A DNA stretch of 64,000 nt from positions 1-64,000 of the forward strand of contig CAXBMB010000005.1 of NCBI GenBank assembly GCA_963976695.1, given 5' to 3'. This DNA is from CAXBMB01 sp963976695 (GTDB taxonomy: Bacteria; Pseudomonadota; Alphaproteobacteria; Kiloniellales; DSM-21159). Below the pieces are notes generated by a model, which made no database searches, was not told where the DNA came from, and saw only the letters and a list, made by a program, of their open reading frames with translations. The first letter of the stretch is position 1; each line of letters opens with the position of its first letter. A program made the position numbers and the translations under genes. Shown piece after piece: positions 33,489 through 41,932 of the stretch.

Positions 33489-34499
33489 CTACATCTTCTT
33501 GACACGGTCCCAGATCACCGAGGTCCAGGCGCCGGTTGGCTGCTTGGTGATCACCGGTGTGGAGGGGCTGGCGAGCAGCGTATCCACCGTGCGGGTGTAG
33601 GCCTCTTCACGCAAATAACCGACCTCGCCCTTCGGTGCGAGCAACTTGGCCACTTCCCCCATCATGCGACGTTGATGCTTTTCGGTCTGTGCGCCGGTGG
33701 CGTCGTTGTCCAGTACGATGTCGGCGGCTTCATCGGAATTCGCACGGGCGTATTCCCAGCCCTTGTTGGTCGCCGCCACGAAACGGGCGATCTTGTCGAC
33801 AAAGGCCGGGTCCTTCAGGTTGTCTTCCAGGACATAGAGGCCGTCCTCAAGGGTGGCGACGCCTTCATCTTCATAGGGAAAGACCGTCAGCTCGGCGGGC
33901 GTCAGGCCGGCATCCAGCACCTGCCAATACTCGTTGTAGGTCATGGTCGAGACACAGGCCGCCTGTTTCTGCAGCAGCGGATCGACGTTAAAGCCCTGCT
34001 TGAGCACGGTCACGCCATCGGCGCCGCCATCGGTGCTGTAGCCCAGCTTGCCCATCCAGGAGAGGAAGGGATATTCGTTGCCGAAGAACCAAACCCCCAA
34101 GGTTTTGCCGGGGAAGTCGCTGGGGGTCGTCACCCCCATGTCCTTGCGGCAGGTGAGCATCATGCCGGAGCGATCAAAGGTCTGCGCGACATTGACCAGA
34201 GGCACGCCCTTTTCTCGGCTGGCCAGCGCGGAAGGCATCCAGTCGACAATAATGTCGGCGCCGCCGCCGGCAATTACCTGAGCCGGGGCCACATCCGGGC
34301 CGCCGGGTCTAATGGTGACGTCCAGATCGGCGTCTTCATAAAACCCCTTGTCCTGGGCGACGTAATAGCCGGCGAACTGGGCCTGGGTGACCCATTTGAG
34401 CTGAACCGTGACCTTTTCAGCGGCCTGGGCCGTGGTGACGCCTAAGGACGCGGTCAGCGCCAGCAGGCCCGCGGCTCCCAACAACAGTGCTTTTTTCAT
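33489..34499 (-). CDS. ABC transporter substrate-binding protein, NMT1/THI5-like
   Basis: Periplasmic binding protein, 336 residues, with a signal peptide (MKKALLLGAAGLLALTASLG, cleavage near AQA-AEK). The mature start VTVQLKWVTQAQFAGYYVAQDKGFYEDADLDVTI is diagnostic of the NMT1/THI5 family, which binds pyrimidine precursors, riboflavin-like or sulfonate ligands. Last gene of a four-gene operon (ATPase, two permeases, this). Lying next to preTA, both carbamoylases and dihydropyrimidinase and lacking a TPP riboswitch, it more likely imports pyrimidine-type nitrogen sources than thiamine precursors. ATG 34499 has GGGAGAAAG upstream. Confidence 0.9.
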   Translation of the reverse strand: MKKALLLGAAGLLALTASLGVTTAQAAEKVTVQLKWVTQAQFAGYYVAQDKGFYEDADLDVTIRPGGPDVAPAQVIAGGGADIIVDWMPSALASREKGVPLVNVAQTFDRSGMMLTCRKDMGVTTPSDFPGKTLGVWFFGNEYPFLSWMGKLGYSTDGGADGVTVLKQGFNVDPLLQKQAACVSTMTYNEYWQVLDAGLTPAELTVFPYEDEGVATLEDGLYVLEDNLKDPAFVDKIARFVAATNKGWEYARANSDEAADIVLDNDATGAQTEKHQRRMMGEVAKLLAPKGEVGYLREEAYTRTVDTLLASPSTPVITKQPTGAWTSVIWDRVKKM

Positions 34500-34560
34500 T
34501 GATCTTTCTCCCTGTTATCCGTTCCACATTGTGCGGAACCTTTTATTTTCGATCACTTCG

Positions 34561-35727
34561 TTATCGTCGGCGATAGGAGGGATGCCAGAAAGTCACCCGA
34601 CGCTCGAGCAGCGCCAACCCACCGTAGAAAAGCGACCCGGCCATTGCGGCAACGGCGATGGTCGCCCAAACCATATCAACATTCAGCCGCCCCACCTCGG
34701 TGGAAATGCGAAATCCCATGCCAACGACGGGCGTTCCAAAGAACTCGGCCACGATGGCACCGATTAAGGCGAGGGTCGAGTTGATCTTCAACGCATTGAA
34801 AATAAATGGTAAGGCGTTTGGCAACCGCACATTGATCAAGGTTTGCAGGTAAGACGCACCATAGGAGCGCATCAGATCCTGCTCCATCTTGCTGGTGGCG
34901 TTCAAGCCGGACAGGGTGTTGACCAACATGGGGAAGAAGGTCATCACCACCACAACCGCAGCCTTGCTTTGCCAATCAAAGCCAAACCACATCACCATGA
35001 TCGGCGCCACGCCCACAATCGGCAGCGCCGAGACCAGGTTGCCGACCGGCAGGAGACCGCGCTGCAGAAACGGCACCCGGTCCACCAGAACCGCCACCAG
35101 GAAGCCGCTGCCGCACCCCAGGATGAAGCCGGAAATCACCGACTTAATGAAAGTCTGCTGGAAATCGTCGAGCAAAATCGCAGCCCGCTCAACAAAGACC
35201 TGCGCGATCAACGACGGCGCCGGCAGCAAGACCTGCGGCACCCCGAAGCCCACCACCACCACCTCCCAAATGTAGAGCAGCCAAACGCCAAACGCGACCG
35301 GCACGAAGAGCGCGGCAAGACGATCAAGCTGTTTTGGCAGCTTGGCCTCGCCCGACAGCGCCGCCATCATGCGCCACACCAGGAACACCAAACCCAGAAG
35401 ATAGAGCCACAGGCCGTAGGCCCCCGATCCCAGCACCTCGCCCCGTTCGGTCGCCGCGGTGATGAAAATCAGCGGCGGCAAGGCCGCCACCACCGTCCCG
35501 GCCGTCACCAACAGGACGCCAGCCGGACGTTTCGCCATTTCCGTCGTCGACAAGATAACCGTCAGCAGCCCCACCAGCCAGCAGGCCAGGGCGGTGGGAT
35601 AGGCCAGCCAGGTCTGTCCCGCCTGCCCGGCCGTTCCGCCGGATCCCGACACCGGCGACCAAAGCGCCACCAGGGCGGCCCCCAGGTAGATCACGGCCGA
35701 AGGCGTTATGTTGAGCGATACCCTCAT
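34561..35727 (-). CDS. ABC transporter permease with extended N-terminal membrane domain
   Basis: Inner-membrane channel subunit, 388 residues, longer than the usual 260. Residues 1-140 hold four extra hydrophobic segments (IYLGAALVALWSP, LACWLVGLLTVIL, LLVTAGTVVAALPPLIFI, YLLGLVFLVWRMMA), then the normal BPD_transp_1 domain with the EAA loop MRSYGASYLQTLINVRLPNALPFIFNALKI near 300. ATG 35727 overlaps the stop of the first permease (ATGA), giving translational coupling; a 33-codon upstream extension lies in the other gene. Works with the permease at 35724 as a heterodimer. Confidence 0.88.
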   Translation of the reverse strand: MRVSLNITPSAVIYLGAALVALWSPVSGSGGTAGQAGQTWLAYPTALACWLVGLLTVILSTTEMAKRPAGVLLVTAGTVVAALPPLIFITAATERGEVLGSGAYGLWLYLLGLVFLVWRMMAALSGEAKLPKQLDRLAALFVPVAFGVWLLYIWEVVVVGFGVPQVLLPAPSLIAQVFVERAAILLDDFQQTFIKSVISGFILGCGSGFLVAVLVDRVPFLQRGLLPVGNLVSALPIVGVAPIMVMWFGFDWQSKAAVVVVMTFFPMLVNTLSGLNATSKMEQDLMRSYGASYLQTLINVRLPNALPFIFNALKINSTLALIGAIVAEFFGTPVVGMGFRISTEVGRLNVDMVWATIAVAAMAGSLFYGGLALLERRVTFWHPSYRRR

Positions 35728-36653
35728 GTCCGGACCCCCATCTTCCTCATGGTGAGCCGTTCGGCGACGGACACCAACGCGACCAGCGACCCGGCCAGGA
35801 TGGAGGCGGTGACCAACGCCGACCAAATCTGAATGGTCTGGCCGTAGTAGGACCCGGCGAGCAGCCGGGCGCCGATGCCCGCTTGGGCGCCGGTCGGCAA
35901 TTCACCGACAATGGCGCCAACCAGGGAAATCGCGATTCCGACCTTCATGGCGCTGAATAGGAAGGGCACGGAAGCGGGAAAGCGCAGCTTCCAAAATACA
36001 TCCCAATTGCTCGCCGAATAGGTCCGCATCAGATCCTTGGCCAGCGGGTCGGGCGAGCGCAATCCCTTGACCATGCTGATGGTAAAGGGAAAGAAACAGA
36101 GGTAGGCGGAGATGATCGCCTTGGGCAGCAGTCCGACAAACCCGACCGCCGCCAGCACCACGATGATCATCGGGGCGATGGCCAGGATCGGGATCGTCTG
36201 AGAGGTGATCACCCAGGGCAGCAAAGACCGCTCCAGCGCGCGCACATGGACAATGCCGACAGCCAGCAATATCCCCAGCACCCCCCCGATTACAAAGCCC
36301 AGCAGCGTGGAAGACAGGGTCACCCAGGAATGGTAAACCAGCGAGCGTTTCGACGAGATGTTCTTCCCGAAGATCGTCTTGTTCATCTCGACGATCACTT
36401 GATCGGGCGCGGGTAGAATGGGCCGCTCCATCGACCAGGCGTCACGCAGCAATCGGCTCAGGTCCCAGCTGATGTTCTGGCGCTCGTACTGATCGATCAA
36501 CAGCGGCTTGTTGAGCCACACCGCCCCCGCGTACCACAGCAAAATAATGCAGACGACCACCGTTGTGATCGGTACGATCCTGCCCTGATAAAGCCGTCCC
36601 CAAAGCAACGCGAAGGAGGAGGCTTGAAGCTTGTTTTCAGCCAAGGAACTCAT
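35724..36653 (-). CDS. ABC transporter permease
   Basis: Inner-membrane subunit of the NMT1-type importer, 309 residues. One N-terminal anchor (IVPITTVVVCIILLWYAGAVWL) and the BPD_transp_1 domain with EAA-loop LMRTYSASNWDVFWKLRFPASVPFLFSAMKVG near 220, which docks on the ATPase. A periplasmic insert at 55-105 is present. It begins three bases after the ATPase gene ends and overlaps the second permease by four bases. Half of a heterodimeric channel. Confidence 0.9.
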   Translation of the reverse strand: MSSLAENKLQASSFALLWGRLYQGRIVPITTVVVCIILLWYAGAVWLNKPLLIDQYERQNISWDLSRLLRDAWSMERPILPAPDQVIVEMNKTIFGKNISSKRSLVYHSWVTLSSTLLGFVIGGVLGILLAVGIVHVRALERSLLPWVITSQTIPILAIAPMIIVVLAAVGFVGLLPKAIISAYLCFFPFTISMVKGLRSPDPLAKDLMRTYSASNWDVFWKLRFPASVPFLFSAMKVGIAISLVGAIVGELPTGAQAGIGARLLAGSYYGQTIQIWSALVTASILAGSLVALVSVAERLTMRKMGVRT

Positions 36654-36656
36654 GGC

Positions 36657-37514
36657 TCACGCATCATCGTAGGAGTGACCGGCGCGCAAGCCTTCGCGCA
36701 CCCGATGGGCGATTTCCTGGAACTCCGGCGTTTCGCGGATATCCAGCGTCCGGTTGACCGGGAAGTTGCAGTCGATGATATCGGTTATCCGTCCCGGGCG
36801 CGGCGACATCACCACGATCTTGCTGGAAAGAAATACCGCCTCCGGAATCGAATGGGTCACGAAGATCACGGTTTTCTTGGTGCGGTCCCACAGACGCAGC
36901 AACTGCTCGTTCAAATGATCGCGGGTGATCTCGTCCAATGCCCCAAAGGGCTCATCCATCAGCAGCAGGTCCGGCTCTACACAGAGTGCCCGCGCAATCG
37001 AGGCCCGCTGCTGCATACCGCCGGAAAGCTGCCAGGGAAACTTCTTGCCAAACCCGGTCAGGTCCACCAACGCCAGATGCTCGTCGATGCGCTTCTGGCG
37101 AAGCTTCTTGGGAACCCCCATGATCTCCAGCGGCAAGGCGATATTGCGCTCGACCGTGCGCCAAGGATAGAGCCCCGGGGCCTGGAAAATATAACCGTAG
37201 TCGCGGTTGAGCCGCGCCTCTTCCGGCGAGACGCCGTTGACTGAAATGCTGCCCTCGGTCTGTTTTTCAAGATCCGCGATGACCCGCATCAGGGTGGTCT
37301 TGCCGCAGCCGGACGGACCGATAAAGGAGACGAATTCACCGCGTTCCACTGTCAGGTTGACATCGGAAAGAGCATAAACCGGGCCATCCGGCGTCTGGAA
37401 CGTCAAACTGAGGTTATTGGCCTTAACGACCGTTTCGCGCGGAACGATGGACGGCGCGCCCTGCCCTCCCGCCTTCTGGCCGCTCTTTGCAGCAGATGCC
37501 GACTGATCAGACAT
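36657..37514 (-). CDS. ABC transporter ATPase of the NMT1-type importer
   Basis: Nucleotide-binding subunit, 285 residues, first gene of the operon. Walker A GPSGCGKT near 72, Q-loop FQAPGLYPW, signature QLSGGMQQRASIARAL, Walker B LLLMDEPFGALDE, switch His in VTHSIPEAVF. APGLYPWRTVERNIALPLEIMG is typical of the TauB/SsuB/ThiZ group that pairs with NMT1 proteins. The first 30 residues are a Ser/Ala/Gly-rich extension. ATG 37514 is preceded by GGGAGAG. No RutR-type box was found upstream, so its control is open. Confidence 0.93.
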   Translation of the reverse strand: MSDQSASAAKSGQKAGGQGAPSIVPRETVVKANNLSLTFQTPDGPVYALSDVNLTVERGEFVSFIGPSGCGKTTLMRVIADLEKQTEGSISVNGVSPEEARLNRDYGYIFQAPGLYPWRTVERNIALPLEIMGVPKKLRQKRIDEHLALVDLTGFGKKFPWQLSGGMQQRASIARALCVEPDLLLMDEPFGALDEITRDHLNEQLLRLWDRTKKTVIFVTHSIPEAVFLSSKIVVMSPRPGRITDIIDCNFPVNRTLDIRETPEFQEIAHRVREGLRAGHSYDDA

Positions 37515-37827
37515 AAAACAAAAACTCTCCCTTACAGATCACCCTGTCCAACAGAACATCCCGTCGACTCTTTTGTGTCGGTCGACAGTGATGCCAACGC
37601 CCGCGTTCGCCGGGCGGTAACGCTTGCCACGCCTCCGATGCCGCGTTTCTCCCGCAGCGGCTATCGCAAGACGCCAGTCCTATGACATTCCTATGGCATT
37701 TGTTGCAAGATCGAGGCCACCTTCAAAGCGGCAGTAAGATTGATAACTTTAAGATTTCCTCGACTTTGCCGCTGCAAAACTAAGCAAGCCGTCCACGCTT
37801 TGTGCAGCGCGGCGGCTTGCCATTGGA
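37515..37827. other. Spacer between the ABC operon and the pyrimidine operon
   Basis: No gene. Contains the terminator at 37784-37820 and a purine-poor leader before the ATPase. No TPP riboswitch (no CTGAGA/ACCUGAUC-type core) and no RutR box could be found. Confidence 0.45.
37784..37820 (-). terminator. Hairpin terminator after the M20-type carbamoylase
   Basis: GCAAGCCG/CGGCTTGC perfect outer stem with an inner GCG pairing, followed on the minus strand by TTAGTTTTGC; seven bases after the stop. Confidence 0.6.
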
Positions 37828-39069
37828 TTATTCGACGATCGCGCGCTCAAGCATCGCATGAAGAAGCACGTTGCACCCGGCGGCCAGATCCTCCGGCGTG
37901 GCGCTTTCCGCCTCGTTGTGACTGATGCCATCGGCGCAGGGCACGAAAATCATTCCGGTCGGCGCCACCCGGCTGATATAGCAGGCATCGTGACCGGCTC
38001 CGGAAACAATATCCATCGAGGCGAAACCGCCGATCGCCGCACCGCTGCGCACCGCCTCGACGCAATCGGGGTCGAAGGCAATGGGCGGCGAATACCAAAT
38101 CTCGTCCAACTGCAAGCTCAGCCCAAGCTCTGCGCAAAGTCGCGCCGCGTCCGCCCGCAAGGTCTCGGCCATCGCCGTCAGTTTGTCGTCGTCGGGATTG
38201 CGCAGGTCGACGGCAAAGAAAACCTCGCCGGGGATGGTATTGCGGGAGTTGGGGCTGACCTGCATCAGACCAACGGTGCTGACGGCGTAGGGCGCATCGT
38301 CGAGCGCGATGCGATTGACCGCCTCGACAATGCGCGAGGCGCCAAGCAGGGCGTCGGCCCGACGGTTCATCGGCGTGGTGCCGGCGTGGCTTTCCCGGCC
38401 GGTGACGGTCAGCTCAAACCAGCGTTGGCCTTGCGCGCCGGAGACCACGCCGATGGTTTTTTCCTCCGCCTCAAGGATCGGGCCCTGTTCGATATGCGCT
38501 TCGAAAAACGCCCGGATCGGACGCCCGCCAACCGGTCGATCCCCCTTGTAGCCGATGCGTTCAAGCTCCTGCTTCATGGTTTTGCCGTCCAGATCGGCGC
38601 GGCTGTGGCCATAGTCCAGGTCAAAGACCCCGGCGAAAACGCCGGAGGCGACCATAGCCGGCGCGAAACGGCTGCCTTCCTCATTGGTCCAAACAGACAG
38701 TTCGATCGGGGCGTCGGTTTCAATGCCCTTGTCGTTGAGACTGCGAACCACCTCAAGTCCGGCCAGGACGCCAAACACCCCGTCGAATTTTCCGCCGGTC
38801 GGCTGGGTATCGAGGTGGCTGCCGGTCATCACCGGATCGAGCGCCGGATTGCGGCCCGGGCGTTGGGCGAAAATATTGCCCATGGCGTCGACGGAGACGG
38901 TGCAGCCCGCCTCCTCGCACCACCGCACGAACAGGTCGCGGCCCGCCTTGTCATCATCGCTCAAGGCCAGACGACAGTTGCCGCCGGCCACGCCGGGCCC
39001 GATCTTGGCCATCTCCATCAAAGAGGCCCAAAGACGATCCTTATTTACCTGCAAATTTCGTGTCGACAT
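37828..39069 (-). CDS. M20-family N-carbamoyl amidohydrolase (beta-ureidopropionase/PydC type)
   Basis: Zinc amidohydrolase of the hydantoinase/carbamoylase family, 413 residues. Metal ligands: His85 in GSHLDTQPTGGKFDG, Asp96, Glu130/131 in WTNEEGSRF and the C-terminal His in GISHNEAE. The dimerisation lid around 215-330 holds the substrate residues (HIEQGPILE, VDLRNPDDDKL). Third gene of preT-preA-this, so the expected substrate is N-carbamoyl-beta-alanine or its methyl homologue, yielding beta-alanine, CO2 and ammonia. Allantoate amidohydrolase and N-carbamoyl-L-amino acid hydrolase are family alternatives. ATG 39069, 35 bases after preA. With the nitrilase-type enzyme this gives two candidates for one step. 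Confidence 0.9.
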   Translation of the reverse strand: MSTRNLQVNKDRLWASLMEMAKIGPGVAGGNCRLALSDDDKAGRDLFVRWCEEAGCTVSVDAMGNIFAQRPGRNPALDPVMTGSHLDTQPTGGKFDGVFGVLAGLEVVRSLNDKGIETDAPIELSVWTNEEGSRFAPAMVASGVFAGVFDLDYGHSRADLDGKTMKQELERIGYKGDRPVGGRPIRAFFEAHIEQGPILEAEEKTIGVVSGAQGQRWFELTVTGRESHAGTTPMNRRADALLGASRIVEAVNRIALDDAPYAVSTVGLMQVSPNSRNTIPGEVFFAVDLRNPDDDKLTAMAETLRADAARLCAELGLSLQLDEIWYSPPIAFDPDCVEAVRSGAAIGGFASMDIVSGAGHDACYISRVAPTGMIFVPCADGISHNEAESATPEDLAAGCNVLLHAMLERAIVE

Positions 39070-39104
39070 GAAAATTCCCTGATTTCTCTGCGATTATTCT
39101 GCGC

Positions 39105-40379
39105 TTATTCGGCGGCTTTGTTCATTGGATTGCGCGGATCGTTCGCCCAGTCGAGGAAGGGCTTGCCATTATCCACCGGCTCCATGGTGATGCAATTGTC
39201 GACCGGACAGACATGCGCGCAAAGATTGCACCCAACGCAGTCATCGTTGACCACCTCGTAAAAGCGCTTGTCGGCGATCCGACCGGCGGCAATCGCCTGG
39301 TGCGAGGTGTCCTCGCACGCGATGTGGCACAGGCCGCATTTGATGCAAAGATCCTGATTGATCAGGGCCTTGGTATCAAAGTTGATGTTCAGGTACTTCC
39401 AGTCGGTCACGTTGGGTACGGCTTTACCCTGAAAATCCGACAGCTGGGCGTAGCCCTTGTCGTCCATCCAGTTGTTCAGACCGTTGCACAGATCTTCGGC
39501 AATCCGGAATCCATAGTGCATGGCCGCCGTGCACACCTGCACCGTGCCACTGTTGAGGGAAATGAACTCGGCGGCATCCCGCCAGGTTTCGATGCCGCCA
39601 ATCCCCGAAATCGGAATTCCCCGGCACTCCGGATCGCGGGCGATTTCGGCGACCATATTAAGCGCAATGGGCTTGACCGCCGGACCGCAGTAGCCGCCGT
39701 GGGTTCCCTTGCCGTCAACCGTTGGCGTCGGGGCCATGACGTCCAAATCGATCGAGGCGATCGAATTGATGGTGTTGATCAGGCTGACCGCGTCGGCGCC
39801 GCCGCGCACCGCCGCGCGGGCGGAGCTGAGGATGTTGCTGATGTTGGGGGTCAGCTTCACAATGGTGGCGAGATCCGAATGCTTCTTACACCATTGGGTC
39901 ACCATCTCGACGTACTCGGGCACCTGGCCGACCGCCGCGCCCATGCCCCGCTCGCTCATGCCGTGCGGACAGCCAAAATTCAGCTCGATGCCGTCGGCCC
40001 CGGTATCGGCGATGCGGGACAGGATATTCTTCCAGTTCTCTTCCTCGCACGGCACCATCAAGGAAATGATCATGGCCCGATCCGGCCAGTCTTTCTTGAC
40101 CTGCCTGATTTCCTTGAGATTGACCTCCAGCGGCCGGTCGGAGATCAGCTCGATGTTGTTGAAGCCCGCCATCCGACGGTCGCCATAAGACAGGGCGCCG
40201 TAGCGCGACGCCACATTGACCACGGGTGGGTCCTCGCCCAAGGTCTTCCAGACCACCCCGCCCCAGCCGGCCTCGAAGGCGCGCACGACGTTGTAGGCCT
40301 TATCAGTTGGCGGCGCCGACGCCAGCCAGAAGGGATTGGGGCTCTTGATGCCGATGAAATGTGTAGACAGGTCAGCCAT
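39105..40379 (-). CDS. preA: Dihydropyrimidine dehydrogenase (NAD) subunit PreA
   Basis: FMN- and Fe-S-containing subunit that reduces uracil or thymine to the dihydro form. 424 residues. TIM-barrel part begins STHFIGIKSPNPFWLASAPPTD; FGCPHGMSERGMGAAVGQ near 145 and TPNISNIL are as in the pyrimidine-binding barrel. Two 4Fe-4S motifs lie near the C terminus: CIKCGLCHIAC and CVGCNLCAHVCP. Encoded 11 bases after preT and before the M20 carbamoylase, one operon. ATG 40379 has GGGAGGAT upstream. Confidence 0.96.
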   Translation of the reverse strand: MADLSTHFIGIKSPNPFWLASAPPTDKAYNVVRAFEAGWGGVVWKTLGEDPPVVNVASRYGALSYGDRRMAGFNNIELISDRPLEVNLKEIRQVKKDWPDRAMIISLMVPCEEENWKNILSRIADTGADGIELNFGCPHGMSERGMGAAVGQVPEYVEMVTQWCKKHSDLATIVKLTPNISNILSSARAAVRGGADAVSLINTINSIASIDLDVMAPTPTVDGKGTHGGYCGPAVKPIALNMVAEIARDPECRGIPISGIGGIETWRDAAEFISLNSGTVQVCTAAMHYGFRIAEDLCNGLNNWMDDKGYAQLSDFQGKAVPNVTDWKYLNINFDTKALINQDLCIKCGLCHIACEDTSHQAIAAGRIADKRFYEVVNDDCVGCNLCAHVCPVDNCITMEPVDNGKPFLDWANDPRNPMNKAAE

Positions 40380-40390
40380 TTTATCCTCCC

Positions 40391-41740
40391 TCAGGCTTGC
40401 AAATAGCGGTTGATCGATTCAGCAGCCACTTTTCCGTCCTGCACCGCCGCAACGGTCAGGTCCTGGCCACCAAGTACACAGTCACCCCCTGCCCAAACAT
40501 CGCGCAGCGAGGATTTCCGCTCGTCGTTCACCGCAATGCGGCCCTGGTCCAACTCCACCATATCCGCCGCGCCCTGGCGCAGCGGATCGGCCAGGAAGGT
40601 CTGACCGATGGCCTTGAAGACCATATCGACATAGAGCCTGAAACGATCACCCGTGCCGATCAAGCGACCCCCTTCATCCAACTGAGTATACTCCAGTTCA
40701 ATCTCTTTGACCCGGCCTTGATGGCCATGCAACGCCACCGGCATCACCCAATGCTTGACCTTGACGCCGTTGAGCTGCGCGAAGTCCTGCTCGTGATGGG
40801 TTGCCGACATGTTCTCGGCGCCGCGACGATAGACCAAGATAACATCCTCGGCGCCCAGGCGCCTTGCCTGAACCGCGGCGTCGATGGCCGTGTTGCCGCC
40901 ACCGATCACCACGACCTTGCGGCCAACCGGCAGCTTGGACAGATCCTCGGCCTGGCGCAGATCGCGGATGAAATCGACGGCGTTGATCACCCCGTCAAGG
41001 GTTTCGCCTTCCAGGTTGAGGGCATTGACCCCGGCTTGGCCGATGCCAAGAAAGACCGCGTCGTAGTCCCGGCGCAGGTCGCCCAGGCTGTAGTCGCGGC
41101 CCAGCATTTGGCTGTTGCGCACCTCGATCCCGCCAAGCGACAGAATGAAGTCCAGCTCCTTCTGGGCGAAGGAATCGGGAACCTTGTAGGCGGCGATGCC
41201 ATATTCGTTGAGGCCGCCGGCCTTTTCCCTGGCCTCCAGAACCACGACCTTGTGGCCAAACAGCGCCAAACGGTGGGCGCAGGCCATGCCGGCGGGGCCG
41301 CCGCCGACCACGGCAACGGTCTTGCCGCTGTCCGGCGCCCGGGTGAAGGGTTGCCCCCCCATCGCGACCAGGCCATCGACCGCATAGCGTTGCAGCGCGC
41401 CGATTTGCACCGGTTTGTTCTCCTGCGCCGTGCGCACGCAGGCTTCCTCGCACAGGATTTCCGTCGGACAGACCCGCGCGCAAGCGCCGCCCATGATGTT
41501 TTCCGACAAAATGTCGACCGCCGAGCCCTGAACGTTGTCGGTGGCGATTTTGCGGATGAACGACGGAATGTTGATACCGGTGGGACAAGCCTCGATGCAG
41601 GGCGCGTCAAAGCAATAGTGGCAGCGACTGGCTTCTATAACCGCGGATTTGCGGTCCAGTGGCGGATGAACGTCCGAGAAGTTATCCGCGTACTGATCGA
41701 AGGACAGACGCCCAGACTCGATGCCCGGGTGGTCGGTCAT
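40391..41740 (-). CDS. preT: Dihydropyrimidine dehydrogenase subunit PreT
   Basis: FAD- and Fe-S-containing electron-input subunit that passes electrons between NADH and PreA. 449 residues, like glutamate synthase small subunit. N-terminal Fe-S ligands CHYCFDAPCIEACPTGINIP near 40 and CARVCPTEILCEEAC near 85; FAD site VAVVGGGPAGMACAHRLA near 135; NAD site VVVIGGGNTAIDAAVQARRLGA near 270; C-terminal VWAGGDCVLGGQDLTVAAVQDGK. ATG 41740 has an AGGAG site seven bases before it; the open frame extends 37 codons further without family character. First gene of the operon; a RutR-type box is 124 bases upstream. Confidence 0.95.
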   Translation of the reverse strand: MTDHPGIESGRLSFDQYADNFSDVHPPLDRKSAVIEASRCHYCFDAPCIEACPTGINIPSFIRKIATDNVQGSAVDILSENIMGGACARVCPTEILCEEACVRTAQENKPVQIGALQRYAVDGLVAMGGQPFTRAPDSGKTVAVVGGGPAGMACAHRLALFGHKVVVLEAREKAGGLNEYGIAAYKVPDSFAQKELDFILSLGGIEVRNSQMLGRDYSLGDLRRDYDAVFLGIGQAGVNALNLEGETLDGVINAVDFIRDLRQAEDLSKLPVGRKVVVIGGGNTAIDAAVQARRLGAEDVILVYRRGAENMSATHHEQDFAQLNGVKVKHWVMPVALHGHQGRVKEIELEYTQLDEGGRLIGTGDRFRLYVDMVFKAIGQTFLADPLRQGAADMVELDQGRIAVNDERKSSLRDVWAGGDCVLGGQDLTVAAVQDGKVAAESINRYLQA

Positions 41741-41863
41741 AAGATCTCCTCTACTCTCTACCTGTTTGGGTCCGCCTTTTGCGGCGGCCGCTGTTGTTTG
41801 GGCGGGACAGATAGTTGCTGTTTTCCCGCCGGTTATTTTGTTATCAATCACGGTAGCTATTTT

Positions 41864-41879
41864 CTGACCACACGGTCAA
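41864..41879. promoter_or_regulatory. RutR-type operator between preT and the regulator gene
   Basis: CTGACCA-CA-CGGTCAA matches the RutR palindrome TTGACCA-NN-TGGTCAA at 12 of 14 fixed positions. It is 54 bases from the regulator start and 124 from preT, so one site could serve both. Confidence 0.7.
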
Positions 41880-41932
41880 GATTTTAATGTTATGGGTGAA
41901 ACCGCACCTGCAGAGCTTGGGGTGAACTGAAA

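Noticed and set aside
37515..37827. TPP riboswitch before the NMT1-type ABC operon
   Set aside because: Conserved TPP core sequences are absent from the leader.
37858..40406. Long plus-strand frames opposite the M20 carbamoylase and PreA
   Set aside because: Both minus-strand genes have all metal and Fe-S ligands; the antisense products have none and no ribosome sites.
40397..41887. A 496-codon open frame on the plus strand opposite preT
   Set aside because: It mirrors preT, whose cofactor motifs are intact; the translation is rich in His, Gln, Arg and Gly with no family likeness. Long antisense frames arise from GC-rich third positions.
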